Under the pieces are notes generated by a model. The model did not search any database and was not told the origin of the DNA. It saw only the letters and a list, made by a program, of their open reading frames with translations. 64,000 nt of DNA from Pseudomonas marincola (GTDB lineage Bacteria > Pseudomonadota > Gammaproteobacteria > Pseudomonadales > Pseudomonadaceae), in NCBI RefSeq assembly GCF_900116605.1, contig NZ_FPBC01000002.1:62001-126000 (forward strand), read 5' to 3'. A program made the position numbers and the translations under genes. This document shows positions 27,275 to 36,942 of this stretch, piece after piece; within the stretch, counting starts at the first letter, position 1, and every line of letters starts with the position of its first letter.

Positions 27275-28487
27275 CACGAATACCTCCGTGGCGGTGCGCG
27301 TTGATGCGCGCAATCAGGGCGCCGAGTATGGCCGCCGAGTCGCCGATCACGCTCAGATCGGCGCGCTTGACCATGTCGCAATTGGCGTCCTTATTCACAG
27401 CCACCACTTTGTCGCAGGCACCGATGCCCTGTAGGTGTTGCACCGCGCCCGAGATACCCACCGCCAGATAAACCCGTGCGGTGACCCACGTGCCGGTGGC
27501 GCCAACCTGACGATTGCGCGGCATGAAACCATCGTCCACCGCCACGCGTGATGCGCCCTCGGTTGCGCCCAAAATTTCGGCGGCCTGATGGAATTGCGTC
27601 CAGTCGCTGACGCCGTTACCACCGGACAAAATGAACTCGGCCTCGGCCATCGGAATCAACGCCGGGTCTACGGCTACCGCGCCGCAATCCTCGATTCGCG
27701 GCAAGCCGTGGGCAAGGTTTTCCGGCGTTGCCATTGCCAGGCACTCATGGCGTGTTTCACTGACCGGGCTGGCGCATTCGGCAGCGGCCAGAATCAGCCG
27801 TGGCAACGCCCGCTGCGAGTCTTCCCGACCAGCGCCCGCGCGGCCAATGCACTGGCCATCGGCAACTTGCCAGACGCGGGTAGCCGGGCGCTCGGATAGT
27901 TTTGCGGCCAGCCGGCGGCCCAGTTCACCGCCGCCGTTGCGGCTGTCCGGCAGTAACCAGTGGCGTGGCTTGAGTTGTGCCTCGACGGCGCTCAGGGCCA
28001 GCACGCGCAGTTCGGGCGAATAGCCGGCCAGCGAGTCATCGGTGAAGTGCATCAGGCGATCAACACCGGCTGTGTCGAAGGCCTGCTCTTTATGTTCGGC
28101 AAAAATAATCGCCAGCACAGCGCCGTTGTTGCCTGCCAGTGAACGGGCGAGCCCGAGCAAGTCTTTATCGTGGCTACTCAAGCGCCCGCCGACCATGTCC
28201 GGCACCACGCAGATATGAAATGCCGGTTGCTCGACCCGATGCAGCGGCAGTTGCACGGCGGCTGGTGCTGCGCTGCGTTTGCCTGCGCTGGCACTCTGTG
28301 CGCCCGAACGGTCGATCCGCTTGATGCCTTCAGGGCCGATAAAACCCACGGCGTGCGGATTCTTGCGAACAACCCCAGCGGCGCTCATCCAGCGTTCCGG
28401 GCTTTTTTGCAAGGTGGCGTGCAATGGGTGCAGGCGGTTACGCGCGATCCATTCTGCGTGTGGGTCGCGGCGAATAATCTCACTCAT
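27264..28487 (-). CDS. etfA: Electron transfer flavoprotein alpha subunit, betaine-catabolism type
   Basis: 407-residue FAD-binding alpha subunit, longer than the usual ETF alpha of about 310 because of an N-terminal extension starting MSEIIRRDPHAEWIARNRLH. The C-terminal FAD-binding domain shows PRNRQVGATGTWVTARVYLA and VGISGAVQHLQGIGACDKVV followed by AVNKDANCDM, matching the ETF-alpha FAD signature. The start overlaps the dgcB stop by four bases. It is expected to pass electrons from DgcA/DgcB to the quinone pool; the partner assignment is inferred from the operon. Confidence 0.9.
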   Translation of the reverse strand: MSEIIRRDPHAEWIARNRLHPLHATLQKSPERWMSAAGVVRKNPHAVGFIGPEGIKRIDRSGAQSASAGKRSAAPAAVQLPLHRVEQPAFHICVVPDMVGGRLSSHDKDLLGLARSLAGNNGAVLAIIFAEHKEQAFDTAGVDRLMHFTDDSLAGYSPELRVLALSAVEAQLKPRHWLLPDSRNGGGELGRRLAAKLSERPATRVWQVADGQCIGRAGAGREDSQRALPRLILAAAECASPVSETRHECLAMATPENLAHGLPRIEDCGAVAVDPALIPMAEAEFILSGGNGVSDWTQFHQAAEILGATEGASRVAVDDGFMPRNRQVGATGTWVTARVYLAVGISGAVQHLQGIGACDKVVAVNKDANCDMVKRADLSVIGDSAAILGALIARINAHRHGGIRDAA

Positions 28488-30439
28488 GCCGAAGTCTCCG
28501 CAGGCTGGCGTTTCACGGACGGTTTGGGCGCTGCCTCGATCAGCACTTCAGCGACCAGTTCAGCAATGTCTTTAACCTGAGGGCGCGGCTCGACCACGCC
28601 TTCGAGCATCAGCGTGCACTGCGGGCAACCCACGGCAACAATCTCGGCAGAGGTCTCCTTGATGTCGACCATGCGCATGTCCGGAATCCGCTGCTTGCCC
28701 GGAATATCAGTGATCGGCGCACCACCGCCCCCTCCGCAGCAACGTGAACGAAACCCCGAGCGCTGCATTTCCCTGACCTCGATACCGATGGCATTGAGAA
28801 CATTGCGCGGCGCTTCGTACTCGCCGTTGTAGCGGCCCAGATAACAAGGGTCGTGATAGGTCACGGCGGCGTTCTGATGCTGGCCAAGGTTGAGATCGCC
28901 GGCATTGATCAGCTGCTCGATATAGGTGCTGTGATGCAAAACCCGGTAGTGGCCGCCCAGCGCGCCGTACTCGTTTTTAAGCACGTGGAAGCTGTGCGGG
29001 TCCGCCGTGACAATGGTCTTGAAGGTGTATTGAGCGAGGGTGGCGATATTGCGTTTGGCCAGTTGCTGGAAGGTTGCTTCATCCCCCAGTCGCCGCGCCA
29101 CATCACCGCTGTCACGCTCCTCCAGACCAAGTACGGCGAAGTCGACCGCAGCGGCTTTGAGCACTTTGACCAGTGCACGCAAGGTGCGTTGGTTGCGCAT
29201 GTCGAACGCGCCGTCACCGACCCAGAACAACACATCGCACTGACGTTTATCGGCAAGCACGGGCAAGTCGAGATCGGCTGCCCAGTTGAGTCGGCCACCC
29301 GGTGCAAAACCGCCGGGATTGTCGGTGGCGATCAGATTGTCCAGAACCTCGGCGCCCTTGTTCGGTGTTGCACCTTTTTCCAGCGTCAGGTGGCGGCGCA
29401 TATCGACGATGGCATCAACGTGCTCGATCATCATCGGGCACTCTTCAACGCAAGCGCGGCAAGTGGTGCAAGACCAGAGTGTTTCGGCATCGACCAGGGC
29501 TTTGCCGTCCAGTGCCACAATGGGCAGGTGCGGGCCGCCGCTGTGCTCGCCGATGTTCTTGCCGGGGTAGGGTGAGCCGGCAAACTTGGCATCGCTGCCA
29601 CCCACCAGGCCCACGACCATGTCCTGAATCAGCTTCTTCGGATTCAGTGGCTGACCCGCCGCAAAGGCCGGACATGCTGCTTCGCACTTGCCGCATTGCA
29701 CACAGGCGTCGAAGCCGAGTAATTGGTTCCAGGTAAAATCAGTCGGTTTTTCCACCCCGAGTGGCGCCTGTGGGTCGTCCAGATTCAGCGCTTTCAAACC
29801 TGTCGACCGGCCCCCGCCAAAACGCTCGGCGCGGCGGTGCCAGGCCAGATGCAGGGCACCCGCAAAAGCGTGCTTCATCGGCCCGCCCCAGGTCATGCCG
29901 AAGAACAACTCACTCACGCCCCAGGTAATGGCGACCAGCAGAATTGCCGCCAAAAGCCAGCCGCCAAAACCCGCTGGCAGAATACCGGCGACCGGCAACG
30001 TGGCAATAAACAGACTGGCCGAGAACATCAGCAGGCTTTTCGGCAGGCGCATCCACGGCCCTTTCGACAAGCGAGCAGGCGGATCAAACCGCCGTTTGGC
30101 CACGAACAACGCACCGACAAACATCAGTGCAGTTGCCGCTAGCAACACATAACCAAGAACCGCGCTGTGCAGCCCAAAGCCATGCACCAGAATCGCCAGC
30201 ACCGCAGCCAGCACGAAACCACCGGCAGTTGCGACGTGGGTGTTGGCGATGTATTTGTCGCGCGCGACCACATGGTGAAGATCAACCATGTAACGACGCG
30301 GAATAGCCAACAAACCACCAAACCAGTCCACCTCAGCAGGCTTGCCGCGCCGCCACATGGCGAACCGCTTGAACGCACCAACCACCGCCAGCGCCAGTGC
30401 GGCAAATAGCAGAATTGGCAGAAGAGTATTCAACATCAT
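28484..30439 (-). CDS. dgcB: Dimethylglycine catabolism protein B, membrane iron-sulfur protein
   Basis: 651-residue membrane-bound Fe-S protein needed with DgcA for dimethylglycine demethylation. Several membrane helices lie in residues 1-180. A ferredoxin-type pair follows (CVQCGKCEAACPAF near 246-256, CTTCRACVEECPMM near 324-335). The C-terminal heterodisulfide-reductase-like half has a CCG motif (SRCCGGGGGAPITDIPGK). This layout suggests electron passage from a flavoprotein through Fe-S clusters into the membrane. Start MMLN at 30439 or the next Met; the GGAG site fits either. Downstream etfA overlaps by four bases, while dgcA is 275 bases upstream. Confidence 0.92.
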   Translation of the reverse strand: MMLNTLLPILLFAALALAVVGAFKRFAMWRRGKPAEVDWFGGLLAIPRRYMVDLHHVVARDKYIANTHVATAGGFVLAAVLAILVHGFGLHSAVLGYVLLAATALMFVGALFVAKRRFDPPARLSKGPWMRLPKSLLMFSASLFIATLPVAGILPAGFGGWLLAAILLVAITWGVSELFFGMTWGGPMKHAFAGALHLAWHRRAERFGGGRSTGLKALNLDDPQAPLGVEKPTDFTWNQLLGFDACVQCGKCEAACPAFAAGQPLNPKKLIQDMVVGLVGGSDAKFAGSPYPGKNIGEHSGGPHLPIVALDGKALVDAETLWSCTTCRACVEECPMMIEHVDAIVDMRRHLTLEKGATPNKGAEVLDNLIATDNPGGFAPGGRLNWAADLDLPVLADKRQCDVLFWVGDGAFDMRNQRTLRALVKVLKAAAVDFAVLGLEERDSGDVARRLGDEATFQQLAKRNIATLAQYTFKTIVTADPHSFHVLKNEYGALGGHYRVLHHSTYIEQLINAGDLNLGQHQNAAVTYHDPCYLGRYNGEYEAPRNVLNAIGIEVREMQRSGFRSRCCGGGGGAPITDIPGKQRIPDMRMVDIKETSAEIVAVGCPQCTLMLEGVVEPRPQVKDIAELVAEVLIEAAPKPSVKRQPAETSA

Positions 30440-30714
30440 CGGGTCTCCCTAGCGGGACCGCATCACCGAAAGACGAGCCACACAGTGACTAGCCAGCTTA
30501 TAAAAATATCGCGCAGCTTCTTGCCCACACTCTCACCACACCCGCCCTTGATTCCCCCAAAGCTCCCCGCTCTCGCCCTTGATCTCGCCCTCGCTCTCAA
30601 AAATCCAAGGCCCACCCGATCGAGTCACTGAGTGCGCTGAGCAAGGCACTTACCGCAGCCAATAGTCGACTATGGGCAAGGGAAGTAACGCCGCACAGCA
30701 CACTCAGGGGCCGA

Positions 30715-32775
30715 TCAGAAGTCCTTACACAATCTTAGGGCGTCGTAGATGGCGGCATGGGTATTGCGCTGGGCTACGCAGTCGCCGATGCGAAACAGCA
30801 AATAGCCCTCGCCCGCCTCGCTCAAACAAGGCTGTGGCTGAATCGCGAACAGCGCCTCGACATCGATCTGGCCCTTGTTGCGCGAAGCTTCCTTTAGCGC
30901 GTAATACAGGCTCTCGTCCGGGCGCACGCCGTTCTCGACTACAACCTGATCGACCACGCGCTCTTCCTTGGCACCGGTGTATTCGTTCTCCAGCAGGGCG
31001 ATGAGTTTGTCGCCTTCGCGGTAGACCTTTTCCAGCATCAGGTCGCCGGTCATGACCACTTCCTTGGGGTACATGCTGCGGTAGTAAGTCGGGAACGAGG
31101 TGCCGCCGATGGCCACACCGGGCTTGATGTCGTCGGTGACGATTTCGACCTGCGAACCTTTGTCTGCGAGAAAATCGGCAACCGACATGCCGGTGAATTC
31201 GCAAATGGTGTCGTACACCAGCACGTTTTTACCGGGCGCGACCTTGCCATCGAGCACATCCCAGCTGCTCACCACCAAGCCTTCTTCAGCGCCCCAATGC
31301 GGGTTCTGCTCAAGGTTCGGGTGGCCGCCGTTGGCCAGCACGATGATGTCGGGGCGCAGGTCGAGCAGGGTCGCCGAATCGGCGCCAGTGCCCAGACGCA
31401 CATCGACGTTCAGGCGCGCGAGTTCCAGTTGATACCAGCGGGTAATGCCGGCGATCTGGTCGCGTTGCGGGGCTTTCGAGGCCGTGGTGATCTGCCCGCC
31501 AAGCTGGTCTTTCTTCTCGAACAGCGTTACCTCGTGGCCGCGTTCTGCTGCCACGCGGGCCGCTTCCATACCGGCTGGGCCGCCGCCGACGATGACTACT
31601 TTGCGCTTAACGCCGGTGGTTTTCTCGATGATGTGCGGCACGCCCATGTATTCACGCGAAGTGGCGGCGTTCTGAATGCACAGCACGTCGAGGCCCTGAT
31701 ATTGGCGGTCGATGCAGTAGTTGGCGCCCACGCACTGTTTAATCTGGTCGACCTGACCCATTTTGATCTTGGCAATCAGGTGCGGGTCGGCGATGTGCGC
31801 GCGGGTCATACCGACCATGTCGACATAACCGCCTTCAAGAATTCGCGTCGCCTGATTCGGGTCCTTGATGTTCTGTGCATGCAGAACCGGAACCTTGACG
31901 ACTTCCTTGATGCCCGCCGCCAGATGCAGAAACGGCTCGGGCGGATAGCTCATGTTCGGGATGACGTTAGCCAGGGTGTTGTGCGTGTCGCAACCCGAGC
32001 CCACCACGCCGATAAAATCGAGCATGTCGGTGTCGTCGTAGTATTTGGCGATCTGCTTCATGTCTTCATGGCTGAGGCCATCGGGGTGGAACTCATCGCC
32101 GCAGATACGCATGCCCACACAGAAGTCCGGGCCTACCTCGGCGCGCACCGCCTTGAGTACTTCGAGGCCAAAGCGCATACGCTTTTCAAAGCTGCCGCCC
32201 CATTCGTCTTCACGCTTGTTGACGCGTGGCGACCAGAACTGGTCGATCATGTGCTGGTGCACGGCCGACAGTTCGATGCCGTCCAGCCCGCCTGCCTTGG
32301 CACGCCGTGCTGCCTGCGCGTAGTTGTCGATGACCCGCCAGATTTCTTCCGGCTCGATGGTTTTGCAGGTGGCGCGGTGCACCGGTTCGCGAATGCCGGA
32401 CGGCGACATCAGTGTCGGCCAGTGATAGCCATCCCAGCGTGAGCGGCGGCCCATGTGGGTTATCTGGATCATGATCTTGGCGCCGTGCTTGTGCATCGCG
32501 TCGGCGAGATTCTGAAAGTGCGGAATAATCCGGTCAGTGGCCAGATTGACTGAACTCCACCACTGCTGGGGGCTGTCGATGGCAACCACCGACGAGCCGC
32601 CGCAAATCGCCAGACCAATGCCGCCCTTGGCTTTCTCTTCGTAGTATTTGACGTAGCGCTCGGTGGTCATGCCGCCGTCGGTGGCATAAACCTCAGCGTG
32701 TGCAGTGCTGAGCACGCGGTTGCGTATGGTCAGCTTGCCAATCTGAATGGGCTGAAACATTGCTTCGAACGCCAT
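30715..32775 (-). CDS. dgcA: Dimethylglycine catabolism protein A (OYE-like flavin/Fe-S demethylase)
   Basis: 686-residue enzyme of the trimethylamine/dimethylamine dehydrogenase class that demethylates dimethylglycine to sarcosine. The N-terminal TIM-barrel FMN domain starts MAFEAMFQPIQIGKLTIRNR, with HMGRRSRWDGYHWPT and LSAVHQHMIDQFWSPRVNKR. A [4Fe-4S] cluster motif with Cys near 348, 354 and 366 (QCVGANYCIDRQYQGLDVLC) joins it to a C-terminal dinucleotide-binding half with KVVIVGGGPAGMEAARVAAE. AAGGAG six bases before the ATG at 32775 fixes the start. Third gene of the operon beginning at 34493. Confidence 0.93.
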   Translation of the reverse strand: MAFEAMFQPIQIGKLTIRNRVLSTAHAEVYATDGGMTTERYVKYYEEKAKGGIGLAICGGSSVVAIDSPQQWWSSVNLATDRIIPHFQNLADAMHKHGAKIMIQITHMGRRSRWDGYHWPTLMSPSGIREPVHRATCKTIEPEEIWRVIDNYAQAARRAKAGGLDGIELSAVHQHMIDQFWSPRVNKREDEWGGSFEKRMRFGLEVLKAVRAEVGPDFCVGMRICGDEFHPDGLSHEDMKQIAKYYDDTDMLDFIGVVGSGCDTHNTLANVIPNMSYPPEPFLHLAAGIKEVVKVPVLHAQNIKDPNQATRILEGGYVDMVGMTRAHIADPHLIAKIKMGQVDQIKQCVGANYCIDRQYQGLDVLCIQNAATSREYMGVPHIIEKTTGVKRKVVIVGGGPAGMEAARVAAERGHEVTLFEKKDQLGGQITTASKAPQRDQIAGITRWYQLELARLNVDVRLGTGADSATLLDLRPDIIVLANGGHPNLEQNPHWGAEEGLVVSSWDVLDGKVAPGKNVLVYDTICEFTGMSVADFLADKGSQVEIVTDDIKPGVAIGGTSFPTYYRSMYPKEVVMTGDLMLEKVYREGDKLIALLENEYTGAKEERVVDQVVVENGVRPDESLYYALKEASRNKGQIDVEALFAIQPQPCLSEAGEGYLLFRIGDCVAQRNTHAAIYDALRLCKDF

Positions 32776-32884
32776 CTGGTACTCCTTAATACGCAAACAA
32801 AGCAGCTGCACTCGATCAGGCGCGGGCTCAAGAGCTTGAGAATGCCGGGCCGGGTCTTCGCTTACGGCGCTGTAAACGCTTCAA

Positions 32885-33415
32885 TCAAATAGGGTTAACA
32901 ATGAACAGGCCATGCTGATGGCCTTCTTCGGAGGCGCTGAATTCCTGCTCGGCCACGGTGCGAATCGAGCTGCCGGAGGCTTCCAGAATCTGGTCCATGG
33001 CGCCGGCAAACCAGCCGGTAAACATGTAATCGACCTTGCGCCCGCACTTGCCATACACGTAGACGAATGCCGAGTGCTCAAGGCGTACCTCGGCGGTGCC
33101 TTTGGCCAGGTCGATATGTTCAATCTTGAACAGTCCCCAGCCGCGCTGAGATAAACGCTTCATGTAGTGCTCGAAAACCGCCACGCCTTGCAAACCATGC
33201 AGCGCTGCTTCTTTTTCACACCAGTGCCAGGCGGATTTGTAGCCGGCTTTGTAGAGGATTTCGGCATAGGCTTCGGCGCCCAAAACCTCTTCGATACCCA
33301 TGTGGTTGTTGACGAAAAAGTGCCGTGGCACATACAGCATCGGCAGAGCGTCGGTGGTCCAGACGCCGGTTTCGTCGTCGACCTGAATGGGCATTTCGGG
33401 TGCGTGTGTGGCCAT
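32885..33415 (-). CDS. DUF5943/4-vinyl-reductase-like protein in the dgc operon
   Basis: 176 residues starting MATHAPEMPIQVDDETGVWT. It contains YVPRHFFVNNHMGIEEVLGA, GYKSAWHWCEKEAALHGLQG and FTGWFAGAMDQILEASGSS, resembling small V4R-like ligand-binding domains (often heme or small-molecule binding). The ATG at 33415 is seven bases after GGAG; a TTG two codons upstream is less likely. It lies between the dipeptidase and dgcA, and both the spacing and strand indicate co-transcription. The corresponding gene accompanies dgcA in other pseudomonads, but its job is not known. Family naming is tentative. Confidence 0.75.
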   Translation of the reverse strand: MATHAPEMPIQVDDETGVWTTDALPMLYVPRHFFVNNHMGIEEVLGAEAYAEILYKAGYKSAWHWCEKEAALHGLQGVAVFEHYMKRLSQRGWGLFKIEHIDLAKGTAEVRLEHSAFVYVYGKCGRKVDYMFTGWFAGAMDQILEASGSSIRTVAEQEFSASEEGHQHGLFIVNPI

Positions 33416-33512
33416 GTTCAAACTCCAGAAAAAGGTGACTCAAGCGTGTAGTCGGTGCTGGCGCAGCGGGTTCGCTCCGACGCGCCGTAAAGCTGTTTCC
33501 AGATTGGGCTGG

Positions 33513-34493
33513 CTATTTCTCGTTCCAGACATCGGCCAGTACCCGCACCCAGTTCTCGCCCATGACTTTGCGCACCACACGCTCGGGCATGCCGCGCTTG
33601 AGCAGGGTTTCAGTCAGGTTGGGGAATTCACCGACGGTGCGGATGCCCAGCGGGTTAACGATCTTGCCGAAGCTGGTCAGGCGGCGGGCGTAACCTTTGT
33701 CGTGGGTCAGCCATTCAAAGAAGTCCTGACCGTGGCCCTGAGTGAAGTCGGTGCCGATGCCGATGGCGTCTTCGCCCACCAGATTCATCACGTATTCGAT
33801 GGCTTCGGCGTAATCGTCGATGGTCGAGTCGATGCCTTTGGCGAGGAAGGGCGCAAACATGGTGACGCCGACAAAGCCGCCCTTATCGGCAATGAACTTG
33901 AGTTCTTCGTCAGACTTGTTGCGCGGGTGTTCTTTAAGGCCAGACGGCAGGCAGTGTGAGTAGCAGACCGGCTTTTTCGATTCGAGGATGACTTCTTCGC
34001 TGGTCTTCGAGCCCACGTGTGAAAGGTCACACATGATCCCGACGCGGTTCATCTCGGCAACAATTTCGCGACCAAATCCGGAGAGCCCGCCGTCACGCTC
34101 GTAGCAGCCGGTGCCGACCAGATTCTGGGTGTTGTAGCACATCTGCACGATGCCGACGCCGAGCTGCTTGAACACATCGACATAGCCAATCTGGTCTTCA
34201 AAGGCGTGGGCATTCTGAAAACCAAACAGGATGCCGGTTTTGCCCTGAGCCTTGGCTGCATGGATGTCGGCCGTGCTGCGAACCTGAATAACAAGGTCGC
34301 TGTTGTCGCGAATCAGTTGCTGGCTGGAAACAATATTGTTCACCGTGGCCTGAAACCCTTCCCACACCGACACAGTGCAGTTGGCAGCGGTGAGGCCGCC
34401 TTTGCGCATGTCTGCAAACAGTTCACGGTTCCATTTACCGATGATAAGCCCGTCAATAACGATGCTGTCGGCGTGTAGTTCGGCTGGGCTCAT
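33513..34493 (-). CDS. Membrane (renal) dipeptidase family M19 protein
   Basis: 326 residues of the zinc-dependent M19 dipeptidase family, with no signal peptide, so cytosolic. Features are the N-terminal HADSIVIDGLIIGKWNRELF, the family core QLGVGIVQMCYNTQNLVGTG, the metal-region IMCDLSHVGSKTSEEVI and PVCYSHCLPSGLKEHPRNKS, and the C-terminal GEDAIGIGTDFTQGHGQDFF. The first-strand D-G-L lacks the second usual His of the D-x-H pattern, hinting at changed metal binding. First gene of the operon with dgcA and dgcB. It may hydrolyse a betaine-related amide rather than a peptide, but that is inference. Confidence 0.85.
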   Translation of the reverse strand: MSPAELHADSIVIDGLIIGKWNRELFADMRKGGLTAANCTVSVWEGFQATVNNIVSSQQLIRDNSDLVIQVRSTADIHAAKAQGKTGILFGFQNAHAFEDQIGYVDVFKQLGVGIVQMCYNTQNLVGTGCYERDGGLSGFGREIVAEMNRVGIMCDLSHVGSKTSEEVILESKKPVCYSHCLPSGLKEHPRNKSDEELKFIADKGGFVGVTMFAPFLAKGIDSTIDDYAEAIEYVMNLVGEDAIGIGTDFTQGHGQDFFEWLTHDKGYARRLTSFGKIVNPLGIRTVGEFPNLTETLLKRGMPERVVRKVMGENWVRVLADVWNEK

Positions 34494-34709
34494 CAGGCTG
34501 TCCCCTCAGGTTCTTGCGCCAGGTCTGGTGACGACGCTTTGAGGTGAGCATATCCCCGAGGGGTAAAGTGACCCGATGCAAAAACGACTGAGGGATTGCC
34601 GAAAGCGTCAATCGGCGGATGCAATTCGCTTGTCCGGCGCGATTAACGCTCTGGCGCGGGTGAGCGTTCAGCTTTGTGAGAAGGCAAAAGGCGCGGCGAG
34701 TGTTGTGGC

Positions 34710-35666
34710 TTAAACGGCAGAGCTGCGGCCATTCTCGTGACGGTCATGGCTGGGGCTTCTGCCGAAGCGCTTGCGATAACGCCGTGAGAAGTAGCTGGAC
34801 GACTCAAAGCCGCAGGCCAGCGATATTTCCAGCACATTCATGTCGCTCTGGCGCAACAATTGGCGGGCTTTGTCCAGACGCAGGTTAAGGTAGAAATTTG
34901 CCGGTGTGTCATTCAGGTGCTGGCGAAACAAACGCTCCAGTTGGCGCGGGGTGACATCAACAGCTTCGGCCAGTTGGGTCGGCGTCAGCAGGTTTTCGCA
35001 GCGACGCTCCATCTCGGCAATCACATGGCTGAGCTTCTTATTGTGCACGCCATAGCGATTGGTGATCTGCATTCTCTGGTGGTCCTGGCGCGAGCGAATC
35101 CGCCCCAGCACAAATTGCTCGGACACCTGCACGGCCATGGCTTCGCCCTGATCACGGGCGATCAGCGTGAGCATCATGTCGATGGTCGAGGTGCCGCCCG
35201 CTGTGGTGATGCGCTGCCCGTCGATCTCGAACAATTCCTGGGTGACCTGCAAAGCAGGAAAACGCTCCTGAAATGCATTGATCGCTTCCCAGTGCAGGGT
35301 GATGCGCTGCTTGTCGATGAGCCTGGCCTCGGCCAGCACAAAACTGCCGGTGTCGATGCCGCCGATAATCGCGCCCTGTTGCGCAAACCGTTGCAGCCAG
35401 TTGGCCAGCCGCGAACTGAATGCCGCCAGCGGTTCAAAGCCGCTGACCACAAAGATTGTGTGTGGCTGGTCCTGATCTTCAAGGCCGCCTTCGACGTTAA
35501 GCGACATGCCGTTGCTGGCTTCTACCGGCCCGCCATCAACGCTGAGCAGACGCCAGCGATAAAGATCGGCGTGAAAACGGTTGGCAACGCGCAGCGGCTC
35601 GGTGGCGGACATCAGCCCCATCATCGAGAAACCGGGCAGCAGGAGGAACCAGAAGGTTGTCGGCAT
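34710..35666 (-). CDS. cdhR: Carnitine-responsive AraC-family regulator CdhR
   Basis: 318-residue activator with the same architecture as GbdR. The DJ-1/PfpI-like sensor domain starts MPTTFWFLLLPGFSMMGLMS, with GAIIGGIDTGSFVLAEARLI. The C-terminal double HTH is LAEAVDVTPRQLERLFRQHL and LEISLACGFESSSYFSRRYR. It is divergent from caiX-cdhCAB across 267 bases, the arrangement known for the carnitine activator in P. aeruginosa. The ribosome site before this ATG is weak (AAGG 12 bases away), so the start is less certain than the identity. Confidence 0.9.
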   Translation of the reverse strand: MPTTFWFLLLPGFSMMGLMSATEPLRVANRFHADLYRWRLLSVDGGPVEASNGMSLNVEGGLEDQDQPHTIFVVSGFEPLAAFSSRLANWLQRFAQQGAIIGGIDTGSFVLAEARLIDKQRITLHWEAINAFQERFPALQVTQELFEIDGQRITTAGGTSTIDMMLTLIARDQGEAMAVQVSEQFVLGRIRSRQDHQRMQITNRYGVHNKKLSHVIAEMERRCENLLTPTQLAEAVDVTPRQLERLFRQHLNDTPANFYLNLRLDKARQLLRQSDMNVLEISLACGFESSSYFSRRYRKRFGRSPSHDRHENGRSSAV

Positions 35667-35933
35667 GCAGTTGAGAGACCTTGGCCGGTGAGTGTGAAGC
35701 GATTATTGCGCTGATTATGGCGAGTTTATGCAGGCGAGTCGCTATCGTTCGATAAGTAGTCGGTAAAAGCCGCTTTATCAACGGATGCTCTCGGTATTGT
35801 GGCTGCATCGGGCGATATCAAGCCCGGACACGGAAGAGCCGTCTGGCTTTTACAAAACAAAATCGTGGCTAACATCAACCCTGTCTGAGGGGCTGATGCC
35901 GCGATATAAACCGTACCGCGAGGGAGCAAAACA

Positions 35934-36869
35934 ATGAATCGTCTCAAACTAATCGCCGCAGGCTGTGTGCTCGCCCTGAGTAGTTCGTCGTTGTTGGCCG
36001 CAGAGCAGGCAAGCTGCAAGAACGTTCGGGTTGGCCTGGTCGGCTGGACGGATGTTGTTGCCAGCACCGCAGTCGCGTCCACCCTGCTTGAGGGCCTTGG
36101 CTATGAAACCAAGCAGACTCAAGCCTCGCAGCAAATCATTTTCGCCGGTATCCAGAAGGACCAGATTGATGTGTTCCTCGGTTACTGGAAGCCGATCATG
36201 GATGACAACATCAAGCCGTTCCTCGACAAGAAGGCGGTCAAGGTCATGCCTGAGCCTTCGCTCAACGATGCCGTTGCAGTGCTGGCCGTGCCAACGTACA
36301 CCGCCGACAAAGGCCTGAAAACACTGGCCGATATTGCCAAGTTCAAAGATCAGCTGGACGGCAAGATCTATGGCATCGACGCCGGTTCGGGCGCCAATAT
36401 CGCGATCAAGAAAATGATCGACAGCAATCAGTTCGGTCTGGGTGACTTCAAACTGGTCGAGTCCAGTGAAGCCGGCATGCTCGCCGCCGTTAACCGGGCG
36501 ACGCGCAGCGACAAGCCCGTGGTGTTCTTTGGCTGGAAACCGCACCCGATGAACCTGCAGTTTCCGATCACCTACCTGACCGGCACCGAGGATGTATTCG
36601 GCCCGAATGACGGTGCAGCCACTGTCAGCACCGTAACCGCACCGGACTACGCCGAGCGCTGCCCGAATGCCAACTTGCTGCTGAGCAACCTGCGCTTCAC
36701 CAGTGAGCAGGAAAGCCAGTTGATGCAGCCGATCATGGATCGCAAAAAGCCGGAAGACGTTGCCCGCGAGTGGATCAAGGCCAACCCGGAAATTGTCTCT
36801 GGCTGGCTGCAAGGCGTGACCACCTTCGACGGCAAACCTGCCGACAGCGCGCTCGCCGCGCTCAAGTAA
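35934..36869 (+). CDS. caiX: Carnitine-binding periplasmic protein CaiX
   Basis: 311-residue ChoX-like binding protein that captures carnitine and delivers it to the CbcWV permease/ATPase core. The signal peptide [20 protein letters not shown] ends at LLA-AEQ. The mature protein has [40 protein letters not shown] and [20 protein letters not shown], with the family Cys pair. Compared with the cbcX copies, Trp-Ala is Trp-Lys at two ligand-loop positions (GYWKP, GWKPH), which could help bind the carnitine carboxylate. No permease genes follow; cdhC begins 73 bases on. Confidence 0.9.
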   Translation: MNRLKLIAAGCVLALSSSSLLAAEQASCKNVRVGLVGWTDVVASTAVASTLLEGLGYETKQTQASQQIIFAGIQKDQIDVFLGYWKPIMDDNIKPFLDKKAVKVMPEPSLNDAVAVLAVPTYTADKGLKTLADIAKFKDQLDGKIYGIDAGSGANIAIKKMIDSNQFGLGDFKLVESSEAGMLAAVNRATRSDKPVVFFGWKPHPMNLQFPITYLTGTEDVFGPNDGAATVSTVTAPDYAERCPNANLLLSNLRFTSEQESQLMQPIMDRKKPEDVAREWIKANPEIVSGWLQGVTTFDGKPADSALAALK

Positions 36870-36942
36870 CCCCCGCATAAATACCCATGCGCAGCCATTG
36901 CTGCGCACGGGTTTCTGTTGCCTTGAACAAAGGAGAAGACCA

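Noticed and set aside
31297..32442. 381-codon plus-strand frame opposite dgcA
   Set aside because: Antisense shadow of the conserved dgcA gene; no domain and no ribosome site.
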